Of a stretch of DNA of 64,000 nucleotides, positions 26,561-35,391 are shown piece by piece; the stretch's first letter is position 1; each line of letters opens with the position of its first letter. The DNA is from Crocinitomicaceae bacterium. GTDB taxonomy: Bacteria > Bacteroidota > Bacteroidia > Flavobacteriales_D > Parvicellaceae. The notes beneath the pieces were generated by a model that ran no database searches, was not told where the DNA came from, and saw only the letters and a program-made list of their open reading frames with translations. Made by a program: the position numbers and the translations under genes. The DNA lies in NCBI GenBank assembly GCA_002723085.1, contig PBNK01000001.1, positions 1 to 64,000 of the forward strand, read 5' to 3'.

Positions 26561-28231
26561 TTATTCTAACAACCTTCTTAAAATCTTTCCAACATTTGAT
26601 TTTGGAAGTTCTTCTCTAAAACTTATGCTTTTAGGGACTTTATAATTTGTTAATTTAGTTCTGCAAAATTCGATTATTTCTTCTTTAGTTAAGCTGTCGT
26701 CTTTTTTAACAATAAAAGCCCTAACAAATTCAGTACCATCTTCATTTTTTTCACCTCTTACTCCAACTTCAAGAACTTTAGGGTTTTCAGCTATAGCTTT
26801 TTCGACATCATTTGGATAAACATTAAATCCAGAAACTAGAATCATTTCTTTTTTTCGATCTACAATTTTGAAAAACCCGTCTTCATCCATTATTCCTATA
26901 TCACCTGTAAGAAAAAAACCATCATGCATACAATTGGCGGTTTCTTCTGGTCTGTTCCAATAACCTTTCATGACTTGAGGGCCTTTTATGCCAATTTCTC
27001 CAGGTTCTCCTACGGCAACTTCTTTTTTATCATCGTCAAAAATTTTCAACTCAGTATTTGGAAGTGGTAATCCAATAGTGCCTTTTTTATGTTTTCCATC
27101 ATATGGGTTTATTGTAGCAGCAGGACTAGTTTCAGATAATCCATAAGCTTCTAGTAATGCACATCCAGTAAGTTGTTCCCATTCATCAGCAACAACATCT
27201 TGAACAGCCATTCCTCCACCAAGAGCTAGTTTTAATTTTGAAAAGTCTAAATTTCTAAAAACATCTTGGTTCATCAAACCAATAAATAAAGTATTTACCC
27301 CAGTAATTGCTGAAAATGGATTCTTTTGTAAATCTTTACAAAATGAAGCCATATCTCTTGGGTTTGTAATAAGAATATTTTTCGCTCCATATCTGAAGAA
27401 TACAACACAGTTTGCAGTAAGAGCAAAAATATGATATAAGGGCAATGCTGTGATAATAGTTTCTTGTCCTTCTACAATGTTTGAACCAATCCAAGCTTCG
27501 ACTTGAGATACATTAGCACAAATGTTTCCATGTGTTAATTCAGCGCCTTTAGATACACCTGTTGTTCCTCCAGTATATTGTAAAAATGCAGTATCCGAAT
27601 TTTCAAGTGAAACATTATTTCCAGATTTACCTAAATTTTGTTTTAAAATTTTCTTTAAGGGAGTTGAATTTGGCAGGCTAAATGGAGGAACCATTTTATT
27701 TCCTTCAGCATCTTTTTTGATGTTTCTTATTACAAAATTTACAATAGAACCTTTTAAGCCGCCAAGCAAATCTCCAATAGTTGTGGTAATAACAGTTTCA
27801 ATTTTAGTTTTTGATAGTATTTCTTCTAATTTACTAGCAAAATTTTCAAGAATAATAATTGCCTTTGCTTCAGAGTCTGTGTATTGATGAAGCATTTCAT
27901 CCGCAGTATATAATGGATTAGTATTAACAATAACTAGTCCCGCTTTTAGACAAGCAAAAATAGCAATAGGGTATTGTAAGAGATTTGGCATTTGTAATGC
28001 AATTTTATCTCCTTTTTTTAGATTGGTTTTGTTTTGTAGATACCAAACAAGAGCATCAACATGTTTAGAAACATCGTTAAATGAAATCTCAACACCCATG
28101 TTTTTATAGGCAATTTGATCTCCATATTTGGAAACAGAATTGTCAAAAATTTCTACAAGATTATTATATGAAAAGTCAGCATTTTCTGAAACAAAATCAG
28201 GGTAGCTTTTAAGCCAAGGTAAATTGCTCAT
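26561..28231 (-). CDS. fadD: Long-chain fatty acid-CoA ligase
   Basis: 556 residues, typical for the ANL adenylate-forming family. It activates fatty acids to acyl-CoA via an acyl-adenylate for beta-oxidation or lipid synthesis. The AMP-binding P-loop is YTGGTTGVSKGAELTH near residue 215. The adenine motif EAYGLSETSPA, the ATP motif TGDIGIMDEDGFFKIVDRKKE with the hinge Arg-Lys, the FACS-type segment ILVSGFNVYP and the catalytic C-terminal Lys in KSNVGKILRR are all present. The first 25 residues, PWLKSYPDFVSENADF, match FadD rather than other acyl ligases. It stands alone, with a 229-base gap to the divergent PorP/SprF gene in which no perfect TAnnTTTG box is seen. Confidence 0.88.
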   Translation of the reverse strand: MSNLPWLKSYPDFVSENADFSYNNLVEIFDNSVSKYGDQIAYKNMGVEISFNDVSKHVDALVWYLQNKTNLKKGDKIALQMPNLLQYPIAIFACLKAGLVIVNTNPLYTADEMLHQYTDSEAKAIIILENFASKLEEILSKTKIETVITTTIGDLLGGLKGSIVNFVIRNIKKDAEGNKMVPPFSLPNSTPLKKILKQNLGKSGNNVSLENSDTAFLQYTGGTTGVSKGAELTHGNICANVSQVEAWIGSNIVEGQETIITALPLYHIFALTANCVVFFRYGAKNILITNPRDMASFCKDLQKNPFSAITGVNTLFIGLMNQDVFRNLDFSKLKLALGGGMAVQDVVADEWEQLTGCALLEAYGLSETSPAATINPYDGKHKKGTIGLPLPNTELKIFDDDKKEVAVGEPGEIGIKGPQVMKGYWNRPEETANCMHDGFFLTGDIGIMDEDGFFKIVDRKKEMILVSGFNVYPNDVEKAIAENPKVLEVGVRGEKNEDGTEFVRAFIVKKDDSLTKEEIIEFCRTKLTNYKVPKSISFREELPKSNVGKILRRLLE

Positions 28232-28460
28232 TTTTAAAATTTTAATTGGTTAAACAATAAAGTTGTTATACAACAGTTAAATATAATGTAATATTTTGAT
28301 TTTATTCTTAAGTCAACTTTTAAATATATAATATTTTAGATTTACTGTAATTCTATTTGGATTTTGGTTAAAATAATAATATTTAATTGTTATTTTAGGA
28401 GAATTAAAACTTTTATTGGTATTTTATGTATAAGGATAATACTAATTTCTAATAATTAAA

Positions 28461-29462
28461 TTGATCAATAAACTAATAAAAAATATACCAATAATTTGTG
28501 GGCTAATTATTTTATTATTTAACTCAACATTTGTTTGTGGTCAAGATCCTCAGTTCACCCAGTTTTATTCAAACCCTGTTTATTTAAATCCTGCTTTCGC
28601 AGGTTCTAATATTTGTCCAAGATTGGTTATGAATTATAGAAATCAATGGCCTAGTTTTTCAGGCAACTTTATTACAACAGCTATGTCTTATGATCAGAAA
28701 TCAGATATATTATCTGGAGGTATAGGTTTTAGCTTAATGAGTGATAATGTTGCTCAAACATTGACAACTAATAATGCAAGTTTGGTGTATTCGTATCATC
28801 AAAATGTAACAAGAAAATTTTCTCTTAATTTTGGTTTAAAGGGGACATTTATTCAAAAATCAGTCGATGTAAGCAAATTGACTTTTGGAGATATGATTGA
28901 TCCAAGAAGGGGATTTGTTTATACAACTAATGATATTATTTTATCAGAACCTTTAAATATTTTAGACTTTTCAGCAGGTGTTTTAGGCTTTTCTGAAAAC
29001 TTTTTTTTAGGGGTTTCAGTTCATCATTTAACTGAACCTGAAGAAGCATTAGTTTTTAATCCAAATTCTACTTCAAATTCTTTTCTTCCGAGAAGGTATA
29101 GTGCTCATTTTGGTGTTGAAATTCCTCTTAAAGCACAAACTCAAACAATGTTTGCGGACAAAAAGGAAACCCTTTCTCCTAGTATATTATATAATAAACA
29201 AGGAGATTTTCAAGAACTTAATGTTGGAATATATTATAGAAATGGAAATTTAGTTGGTGGATTATGGTACAGAAATAGAGATTCTTTTATTCTTACATTC
29301 GGAATTGAAACAGATTATTTAAGAATTGGTTATAGTTATGATTTGACTACATCAACTTTATCCATAATTTCTGGTGGTTCTCATGAAGTATCTTTAGCTT
29401 TTAGGTTTTATTGTAAACCTAAAAAGAAGACATATAGAACTTTTTCTTGTCCTGCTTTTTAA
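28461..29462 (+). CDS. PorP/SprF family protein, no adjacent cargo gene
   Basis: 333 residues read from a TTG at 28461. No ATG precedes the conserved region, and the TTG places a good signal peptide (INKLIKNIPIICGLIILL, ending VCGQ). The mature N-terminus DPQFTQFYSNPVYLNPAFAGSN, then RNQWPSFSGNFITTAMSYD, is the classic PorP/SprF signature, closer to the canonical family than the copy at 11531. The rest is a beta-barrel pattern with LSPSILYNKQGDFQELNVG and GLWYRNRDSFILTFG. Unlike most such genes it has no type B adhesin beside it, so it may serve a distant cargo protein or the core T9SS. Its TAA shares the TTAA at 29459-29462 with the lolD-like gene. Confidence 0.87.
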   Translation: MINKLIKNIPIICGLIILLFNSTFVCGQDPQFTQFYSNPVYLNPAFAGSNICPRLVMNYRNQWPSFSGNFITTAMSYDQKSDILSGGIGFSLMSDNVAQTLTTNNASLVYSYHQNVTRKFSLNFGLKGTFIQKSVDVSKLTFGDMIDPRRGFVYTTNDIILSEPLNILDFSAGVLGFSENFFLGVSVHHLTEPEEALVFNPNSTSNSFLPRRYSAHFGVEIPLKAQTQTMFADKKETLSPSILYNKQGDFQELNVGIYYRNGNLVGGLWYRNRDSFILTFGIETDYLRIGYSYDLTTSTLSIISGGSHEVSLAFRFYCKPKKKTYRTFSCPAF

Positions 29463-30112
29463 TTTATAATTTGCCCATCTTTCATTTCAATTTTTCTATC
29501 TGCTATTTCAGCTAATTTTGAATTATGAGTGACAATTATAAATGTTTGTTTGTGGGAGTCTCTAAATTTAAAAAAGAGTTCATGAAGCTCATTTGCTGAT
29601 TTAGTATCTAAATTTCCACTAGGCTCATCAGCTAAAATTACTTTAGGATCATTAATTAATGCTCTTGCAACACTAATTCTTTGCTGTTCTCCACCAGAAA
29701 GTTCATTAGGTTTATGATCTTTTCTGTTTTCTAAGTCTAATATGTTTAAAAAATGCATGGCTTTATCTGTTAATTCTTTTTTGTTTTTTTTAGCAATATA
29801 ACCAGGCATGCAAATGTTTTCAATAGCTGTAAATTCAGGAAGAAGGTGGTGAAATTGGAAAATAAAACCTATGTTTTTATTTCTAAATTCTGAAATAGCA
29901 TTTTTTCCTAAATTTAAAACATTTGAATTTTCATAAAAAACTTCTCCTGAAGATGGCTTTTCTAGTGTTCCTAAAATTTGAAGTAAAGTTGTTTTCCCAG
30001 CACCACTTTTTCCAACAATTGATACAATTTCAGATTGATTGATTGAAATGTTTATGTCATTAAGAACATTTAAATCGCCAAAATTCTTATATAAATTAGA
30101 TGCTTTAATCAT
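29459..30112 (-). CDS. LolD-like lipoprotein/MacB-type ABC transporter ATPase
   Basis: 217 residues from the ATG at 30112 (MIKASNLYKNFG); an in-frame TTG three codons upstream falls against the promoter box. All motifs are canonical: Walker A GKSGAGKTT, Q-loop FQFHHLLPEFTAIEN, signature LSGGEQQR, Walker B VILADEP, D-loop NLDT and H-loop VTHN. The FQ-HLLPEF-A-EN segment and the overall length fit LolD/MacB ATPases, which power lipoprotein release to the outer membrane or related envelope export. The permease partner is not adjacent. A TAAATTTG box ends only six bases before the ATG, so the mRNA may be leaderless. Confidence 0.85.
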   Translation of the reverse strand: MIKASNLYKNFGDLNVLNDINISINQSEIVSIVGKSGAGKTTLLQILGTLEKPSSGEVFYENSNVLNLGKNAISEFRNKNIGFIFQFHHLLPEFTAIENICMPGYIAKKNKKELTDKAMHFLNILDLENRKDHKPNELSGGEQQRISVARALINDPKVILADEPSGNLDTKSANELHELFFKFRDSHKQTFIIVTHNSKLAEIADRKIEMKDGQIIN

Positions 30113-30118
30113 TATTGT

Positions 30119-30126
30119 CAAATTTA
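30119..30126 (-). promoter_or_regulatory. Promoter -7 box of the lolD-like gene
   Basis: The minus strand reads TAAATTTG. Its last base is six bases from the ATG, which would place the transcript start on or within a base or two of the start codon. Confidence 0.4.
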
Positions 30127-30209
30127 ATCACATAATTAAATTAAGCATGACTTTTTATAAAGTTTATAATTCATTGTATATAAGTTGAATAAAAAATACA
30201 GTTTAAATG

Positions 30210-30238
30210 TTGTTAGAAATAACAATTTTTTACATTTA
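30210..30238 (+). promoter_or_regulatory. Promoter of sucC
   Basis: A TTG (30210-30212), an 18-base spacer and TACATTTA (30231-30238, seven of eight bases of TAnnTTTG) lie 18 bases before the sucC ATG. Confidence 0.5.
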
Positions 30239-30256
30239 CCAAAAATTATTTTAATA

Positions 30257-31468
30257 ATGAATTTACACGAATTTCAAGGCAAGTCTATTTTAAAAAAATA
30301 TGGTGTTGCAATACAGGAAGGCATTGTAGTAGACAACTCTAATGATGCTATTGATGCTGCTAAAAAATTAAATACTGAAACAGGTTCTGAGTGGTTTGTT
30401 GTTAAGGCACAAATTCATGCTGGTGGAAGAGGAAAAGGAAAAGTAATTGAAACTGGATCTAATGGGGTTGTAATTGCTAAAGGCCTTAACGAAGTTGAGG
30501 AAAAAGTAAATGGTATTTTAGGAGGGCATTTAGTAACTGCTCAAACCACTGATAAAGGCAAAAAGGTAAATAAAGTTTTAATTGCTGAAGATGCATATGC
30601 ACCTGATTTTGATAAAACAAGCGAATTTTACATGTCTGTTTTACTTAATCGAGAAACTGGTAGAAATATTATTATGTATTCCACAGAAGGTGGAATGAAC
30701 ATTGAAGAAGTTGCTGAAAAAACACCTCATTTAATTCACAAAGAAGAAATTGACCCTAAAGTTGGTGTAACAGCTTTTCAATGTAGGAAAGTAGCTTTTA
30801 ACCTTGGTCTTTCTGGAAAGGCGTTTAAAGACATGGTTAAATTTGTTAAAGCGTTGTATTCAGCTTATGAAGGTTGTGATGCATCTATGTTTGAAATTAA
30901 TCCAGTTTTAAAAACTTGTGACGATAGGATAATTGCAGTAGACTCTAAGGTTTCTTTAGATTCTAATGCTTTGTATAGACACCCTGACTATCTTGAAATG
31001 AGAGATTTGTCTGAAGAGGATCCAATGGATGTAGAAGCTGATGCTGCAGGACTAAACTATGTTAATTTAGATGGAAATGTGGGCTGTATGGTTAATGGTG
31101 CTGGCCTTGCAATGGCTACAATGGATATCATTAAACAAAGTGGTGGTGAACCTGCAAATTTTTTAGATGTTGGAGGAACTGCTGATGCTGATCGAGTAGA
31201 AAAAGCTTTCAATATTATATTGAAAGATAAAAATGTTAAAGGAATTTTAGTTAACATATTTGGGGGTATAGTTAGATGTGATCGTGTAGCTAAAGGAATA
31301 GTTCAAGCTTATAAAAGTATAGGTGAAATTCCAGTTCCTATTATAGTTAGACTTCAAGGAACTAATGCAATTGAAGCTAAAGAAATAGTTGATAATTCAG
31401 GTTTGAATGTTCATTCAGCTATAACATTAAAAGAGGCTGCTGAAAAAGTTAAAACTTTAGTGCATTAA
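30257..31468 (+). CDS. sucC: Succinate-CoA ligase (ADP-forming) subunit beta
   Basis: 403 residues from the ATG at 30257, which gives the standard N-terminus MNLHEFQGKSILKKYGV; a longer TTG-started frame would add 24 unconserved residues across the promoter. It is the ATP-grasp beta subunit of the TCA-cycle enzyme that makes succinate and ATP/GTP from succinyl-CoA. Seen motifs include KAQIHAGGRGKGKV for nucleotide binding, FEINPVLKT and DSKVSLD for Mg2+, VNGAGLAMATMDI, FLDVGGTAD and the C-terminal NIFGGIVRCDRVA. The alpha subunit sucD is not adjacent, which is common in Bacteroidota. The stop shares TTAA at 31465-31468 with the convergent DUF1015 gene. Confidence 0.95.
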   Translation: MNLHEFQGKSILKKYGVAIQEGIVVDNSNDAIDAAKKLNTETGSEWFVVKAQIHAGGRGKGKVIETGSNGVVIAKGLNEVEEKVNGILGGHLVTAQTTDKGKKVNKVLIAEDAYAPDFDKTSEFYMSVLLNRETGRNIIMYSTEGGMNIEEVAEKTPHLIHKEEIDPKVGVTAFQCRKVAFNLGLSGKAFKDMVKFVKALYSAYEGCDASMFEINPVLKTCDDRIIAVDSKVSLDSNALYRHPDYLEMRDLSEEDPMDVEADAAGLNYVNLDGNVGCMVNGAGLAMATMDIIKQSGGEPANFLDVGGTADADRVEKAFNIILKDKNVKGILVNIFGGIVRCDRVAKGIVQAYKSIGEIPVPIIVRLQGTNAIEAKEIVDNSGLNVHSAITLKEAAEKVKTLVH

Positions 31469-32691
31469 TATTCGTAAATAGTAAGTGCACTTCTTAATTT
31501 AGGCTCTATCCAAGTGCTTTTGGGAGGCATTGTCATTGCATTATCAGCAATTTCTTTTATCTCATTAAAATCATGAGGGTAAAGACATATACCCATGCTT
31601 TCAGGGTTTTCATTAACTTTTTTTGTTAATTTTTTAATTGATGAAAATCCACTAATAAAATCAACTCTTTCATCGGTTCTTAAATCTGCAATATTTAATA
31701 TTGGTTTTAATATAAATTCAGAAACTAATTCGCTATTTAATTGTTTTTTAAAATCAAGTTTATTGTAAATAGCGTCTTTAATTTTTAATAAATACCATTT
31801 TTTATTAAGATAAATAGTAAGTTCTTTATTTGAAGTTGGTTTTTGATGTTTTCTTGTAGTTGGCGATACTAAAAATGATTCTTTTAATGCCAATAATAGT
31901 TCTTTATTAGAAAATGGTTGAATGGTTTTGATAAACCTATTGAACTCAAAAATATTTAGGTTGTTAATATCAATAAAATAAGCTAAAAAATAGTCTTTTA
32001 ATTTACTTTCATTGTTTTTGTTATCTAAACTGTATAATAATGATGAAGCTGCCCTATGGTGTCCATCAGCAATATAACTTTCTGGCACCTTTTTGAATTC
32101 ATTAACTATAAATTGAATGTCTTTTTTATTTTCTAAAACCCATAGTTCATGGCCTTTTTCATCAGTTGTAAAAAACTCATATTCAGGTCTATTTAATATG
32201 ATTTTATTAATAATTCTATTTACACTTTTAGGTTCTTTGTATGCAAGCAATACAGGTTCAGCATGAAATTGACATATGTCAAGGTATTTTTTAAAAACCT
32301 CTTCTCTTTTTTTAAGCGTATTTTCATGCTTTTTTATCATATTATTAGCGTAGTCATCTACAGATGCACCAGCTATAATACCAGTGTAAATACCTTGTTT
32401 TGTTGTTTGTCTATATACATATAAACAAGATGATGTTTCTTTTTTAAAAAAACCAGATGATTGAAATTCATTGTATTTTTCATTGACTTTTTCAAATCTC
32501 TCAACACTATTAGCAGTTGTTTTATCTCCCTTTGAAAATTCAGGATTTATAACATGCAGAAATGTATATGGGTTTCCTCTAAGTTTTGCTTTCAGCAAAC
32601 TTTTTTTGTAGGTATAATAAGGTCTTGAAGCAATAAGACACGCTTTATTTCTAATAGGTCTTACTGCTTTAAAAGGAATAATCTTAGCCAT
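31465..32691 (-). CDS. DUF1015 family protein with ParB-like DGHHR motif, serine operon
   Basis: 408 residues, full length for DUF1015, without signal peptide. It opens AKIIPFKAVRP with the conserved ASRPYYTY region, then NPYTFLHVINPEF and VYRQTTKQGIYTGIIAGA. Asp209-Gly-His-His-Arg213 in SYIADGHHRAASSLLY is the best-conserved motif and recalls the active-site motif of ParB/Srx-fold serine kinases (SerK/SbnI type). The C-terminal part has LRTDERVDFISGF and ends PPKSTWIEPKLRSALTIYEY. The gene is the third of serC-serA-DUF1015 on the minus strand, 20 bases after serA, an arrangement that suggests a role in serine or phosphoserine metabolism. That role is inference. Confidence 0.85.
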   Translation of the reverse strand: MAKIIPFKAVRPIRNKACLIASRPYYTYKKSLLKAKLRGNPYTFLHVINPEFSKGDKTTANSVERFEKVNEKYNEFQSSGFFKKETSSCLYVYRQTTKQGIYTGIIAGASVDDYANNMIKKHENTLKKREEVFKKYLDICQFHAEPVLLAYKEPKSVNRIINKIILNRPEYEFFTTDEKGHELWVLENKKDIQFIVNEFKKVPESYIADGHHRAASSLLYSLDNKNNESKLKDYFLAYFIDINNLNIFEFNRFIKTIQPFSNKELLLALKESFLVSPTTRKHQKPTSNKELTIYLNKKWYLLKIKDAIYNKLDFKKQLNSELVSEFILKPILNIADLRTDERVDFISGFSSIKKLTKKVNENPESMGICLYPHDFNEIKEIADNAMTMPPKSTWIEPKLRSALTIYEY

Positions 32692-32711
32692 TTGATAGAC
32701 TAATTAATAAC

Positions 32712-33668
32712 TTAATTTTTATAAAAGCTAATTATTTTATTACCTAGTTCAGTTCCAATTCTGTCTTGAGCCTCTGATGTAGCTGCTCCAATATGAGGAG
32801 TAAGAGCTATTTTTTCATTTGAAATTAAATCAGTTCTTGGATTTGGTTCTCCAACAAATACATCAAGTGCTGCATCTGAAACTTTACCAGATTTAAGTGC
32901 TTCGATTAAAGCATCTTCATCAATTACTCCACCTCTAGCTGCATTAACTATTCTAACTCCATTTTTCATTTTGTTGAATTCATTAGTGCTTAATAGTGCA
33001 TTACCATCTTTAGGCATTGGTACGTGAAGAGAAATGTAGTCAGATTCAGAAAGTAAATTATCCATACTACACATGGTAATTGGAACTTCAATGTTTTGAT
33101 TTGCAATTTCTATAGATATGCTTATTTTCTCAATAAAGGGATTAAATGCAATTACTTTCATTCCGTTTCCTAAAGCGTATTTTGCAGTAAATTGACCAAT
33201 TCTTCCAAAACCAATAATACCAATTGTTTTACCTCTTAATTCTGCTCCTTTAGCATATTTTTTCTTAAGAGATTTAAATTCTCCACTTTCTGCTTTTGGC
33301 ATATTTCTATTTGAATCATAAATAGATCTAGAAATACTAAAAAGATGTCCCATTACTAATTCAGCAACTGATTGTGATGAAGCAGCAGGAGTATTTATCA
33401 CTTCTAAACCATTTTGTCTAGCAAATTCAACATCGATATTATCCATTCCTACACCTCCTCGGCCAATTATTTTAAGAGAAGGACAACTTGAAATGATGTC
33501 TTCTCTAACTTGAGTTGCACTTCTAACAAGAATGACTTCAATTTTTTCAGAATTGATATAATTAATTAAATCTTCTTGATTTACTTTATTTGTGATAACT
33601 GTAAAACCAGCATTTTCTAGTATTGAAATGCCAGATTTTGAAATCCCATCGTTTGCTAAAACTTTCAT
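32712..33668 (-). CDS. serA: D-3-phosphoglycerate dehydrogenase
   Basis: 318 residues, a short SerA form without the C-terminal ACT regulatory domain. It oxidises 3-phosphoglycerate to 3-phosphohydroxypyruvate with NAD, the first step of serine synthesis. The NAD-binding motif GIIGFGRIGQ lies near residue 147, and the D-isomer-specific signature continues as ISLHVPMP and MKNGVRIVNAARGGVIDEDAL. The catalytic Arg, Glu and His are expected in NAARGG, VGEPNPRTD and TPHIGAATSEAQ. Lacking an ACT domain it is probably not feedback-inhibited by serine through the usual site. It starts three bases after serC stops, which confirms the pathway over other 2-hydroxyacid dehydrogenases. Confidence 0.92.
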   Translation of the reverse strand: MKVLANDGISKSGISILENAGFTVITNKVNQEDLINYINSEKIEVILVRSATQVREDIISSCPSLKIIGRGGVGMDNIDVEFARQNGLEVINTPAASSQSVAELVMGHLFSISRSIYDSNRNMPKAESGEFKSLKKKYAKGAELRGKTIGIIGFGRIGQFTAKYALGNGMKVIAFNPFIEKISISIEIANQNIEVPITMCSMDNLLSESDYISLHVPMPKDGNALLSTNEFNKMKNGVRIVNAARGGVIDEDALIEALKSGKVSDAALDVFVGEPNPRTDLISNEKIALTPHIGAATSEAQDRIGTELGNKIISFYKN

Positions 33669-33671
33669 AAT

Positions 33672-34745
33672 TTATCCTTTGTTGTTTTCTAATTCTTTCA
33701 TTGCATTAACAAGTACTTGAACACTCTCCAATGGAAGCGCATTATACATTGAGGCTCTATAACCACCTACAGATCGATGTCCTTTAAGTCCACTAATGTT
33801 ATTGTTTACTAGTAATTTGTCAAAATCTTCTTTAACATCTGAATTGGTTAAATCAAATGTTGCATTCATATTGCTTCTGTCTTCAACATTAGCTGTTCCT
33901 TTAAATAGTGAGTTTCGATCTATTTCATTATAAATTAAATCAGCTTTAGATTGATTTAGTTTTTCAATCCAATTAATGCCGCCATTTTTTTTCAACCATC
34001 TTAATGTAAGCATTGAAGTATATATAGCAAAAACAGGTGGAGTGTTAAACATTGAATCCTTATCAACATGTGTTTTTAAATTTAACATGGTTGGTATTGA
34101 AACAGCATTTGACTCTAGAACAGATTCTTTTACAATGTACAATGTTGTGCCTGCTGGACCCATGTTTTTTTGAGCACCAGCATAAATTAAATCGTAATCA
34201 GATACATTTATTTTTTTGGAAAAAATATCAGAAGACATGTCACAAACAATAGGAATGTTTGTGTTAGGTAAACTCTTTAGTTGAGTTCCAAAAATAGTGT
34301 TGTTAGAAGTAACATGAAAATAATCCAAATCATCACCTAATAAATAGTTCTTTGGGATGTAATTATAGTTTTGATCTTCAGAAGAAGCAATAACCTTACT
34401 GTTCCCAACAAAACTACCTTCTTTAGCAGCTTTTTTTGCCCAAGCACCAGTCACAAGATATCCCCCAGTTTTGTTTGCGCTCATCATATTATATGCAGCA
34501 GTTAAAAAACCTAAACTTGCTCCACCTTGTAGGAATAATATTTGATATCCATTAGGTACTTCAAGGATTTCTTTTACTAAGCTTCTTGCTTCTTCCATCA
34601 CTTCAATGAAATCTTTGCTTCTGTGAGAGATTTCTATTAAGGATAAATTTAAATCATTGAAATTTAGAATTGATTCTGAAGCTTCTTTCATCACTTCTTG
34701 AGGAAGTATACATGGACCTGCACTATAATTATGGACTTTATTCAT
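33672..34745 (-). CDS. serC: Phosphoserine aminotransferase
   Basis: 357 residues from the ATG at 34745 (MNKVHNYSAGPCILP). This start is preferred over one seven codons upstream because the standard SerC N-terminus begins here and a near-match promoter box (CACATTTG on the minus strand, 34773-34766) overlaps the longer one. It is a fold type I PLP enzyme that converts phosphohydroxypyruvate and glutamate to phosphoserine and 2-oxoglutarate, and also acts in pyridoxal phosphate synthesis. HNYSAGP, the PLP-binding FLQGGASLGF, the Schiff-base Lys in AGAQKNMGPAGTT, and C-terminal GLKGHRSVGGYRASMYNA are all typical. First gene of serC-serA-DUF1015. Confidence 0.95.
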   Translation of the reverse strand: MNKVHNYSAGPCILPQEVMKEASESILNFNDLNLSLIEISHRSKDFIEVMEEARSLVKEILEVPNGYQILFLQGGASLGFLTAAYNMMSANKTGGYLVTGAWAKKAAKEGSFVGNSKVIASSEDQNYNYIPKNYLLGDDLDYFHVTSNNTIFGTQLKSLPNTNIPIVCDMSSDIFSKKINVSDYDLIYAGAQKNMGPAGTTLYIVKESVLESNAVSIPTMLNLKTHVDKDSMFNTPPVFAIYTSMLTLRWLKKNGGINWIEKLNQSKADLIYNEIDRNSLFKGTANVEDRSNMNATFDLTNSDVKEDFDKLLVNNNISGLKGHRSVGGYRASMYNALPLESVQVLVNAMKELENNKG

Positions 34746-35042
34746 TGATGTATGTTTTAATGCCACAAATGTGTAAAATTAAATCAATTGATGAGTAATT
34801 TTTAACTTATATTTTTATTAACATTTCAAAAATAATTTCATTGTGATTAAGCAACCATTTATTGATTTTTCGTTTTGAATGAAGTGCGATTGAAACATTC
34901 TTGAATAAGATTTTATAAGAAATGATAATATTTTATTAATTTATACTTTATTTCGCTGAAATTATCTCTATGAAAAATGTAATTACCATTATTTTTTGTT
35001 TTACATAGCAACTATTTAGATGTTTTTCGTTAAAATATTATT

Positions 35043-35387
35043 ATGATAAAATTAATAATCTTTATATCTAGTTTTTTGTTCTGTGTATTGCCTTTAAGTG
35101 CACAGAACGAATCAATTAATACTAGTGCAGTTAATTCTTCAAATGGTGAAGAATCAACTTATATATTTGTAGAGGGAGGAAAAAGAATAGAAAAACCTAA
35201 AACGGTTGAAGAACAAATTTCTAGTTATAGCATAGAACAGGTCAATGCAATGATAAATGCATATAATACAAAGTTAGATTATGTAAATGATTTAAGTAAG
35301 AATGGTAATAATTACGATGCTTGGAAAAAGAGAGTTATATATGAGTTGGATTTGTTAAATCAAAGAAAAAAGATCTTACAGCGATAA
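35043..35387 (+). CDS. Small secreted helical protein upstream of a type B adhesin
   Basis: 114 residues, not recognised. The signal peptide (about 1-20) ends PLSAQ. A Ser/Asn-rich linker precedes the segment STYIFVEGGKRIEKP, and the last 60 residues are helical and charged (VEEQISSYSIEQVNAMINAY to LLNQRKKILQR). The adhesin gene starts four bases after its stop, so the two are cotranscribed and their products may interact at the envelope. No cysteine follows the signal, so it is not a lipoprotein. The 297 bases upstream contain no perfect TAnnTTTG box. It could be a chaperone-like or accessory factor, but the sequence itself does not say. Confidence 0.65.
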   Translation: MIKLIIFISSFLFCVLPLSAQNESINTSAVNSSNGEESTYIFVEGGKRIEKPKTVEEQISSYSIEQVNAMINAYNTKLDYVNDLSKNGNNYDAWKKRVIYELDLLNQRKKILQR

Positions 35388-35391
35388 GGCA

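Noticed and set aside
27522-27887. Open frame of 121 codons on the + strand opposite fadD
   Set aside because: It mirrors the codon pattern of the real gene and shows no recognisable domain or signal.
26102-28231. Toxin-immunity or toxin-antitoxin locus around the acidic 143-residue protein
   Set aside because: The neighbours are fadD and an acyl-CoA carboxylase gene; no toxin-like frame lies nearby, so only the orphan observation is kept.
34746-35042. Longest intergenic stretch, examined for a small RNA, tRNA, riboswitch or short gene
   Set aside because: Apart from the near-match box for serC at 34766-34773, I found no stable stem, no conserved RNA motif and no convincing short reading frame.
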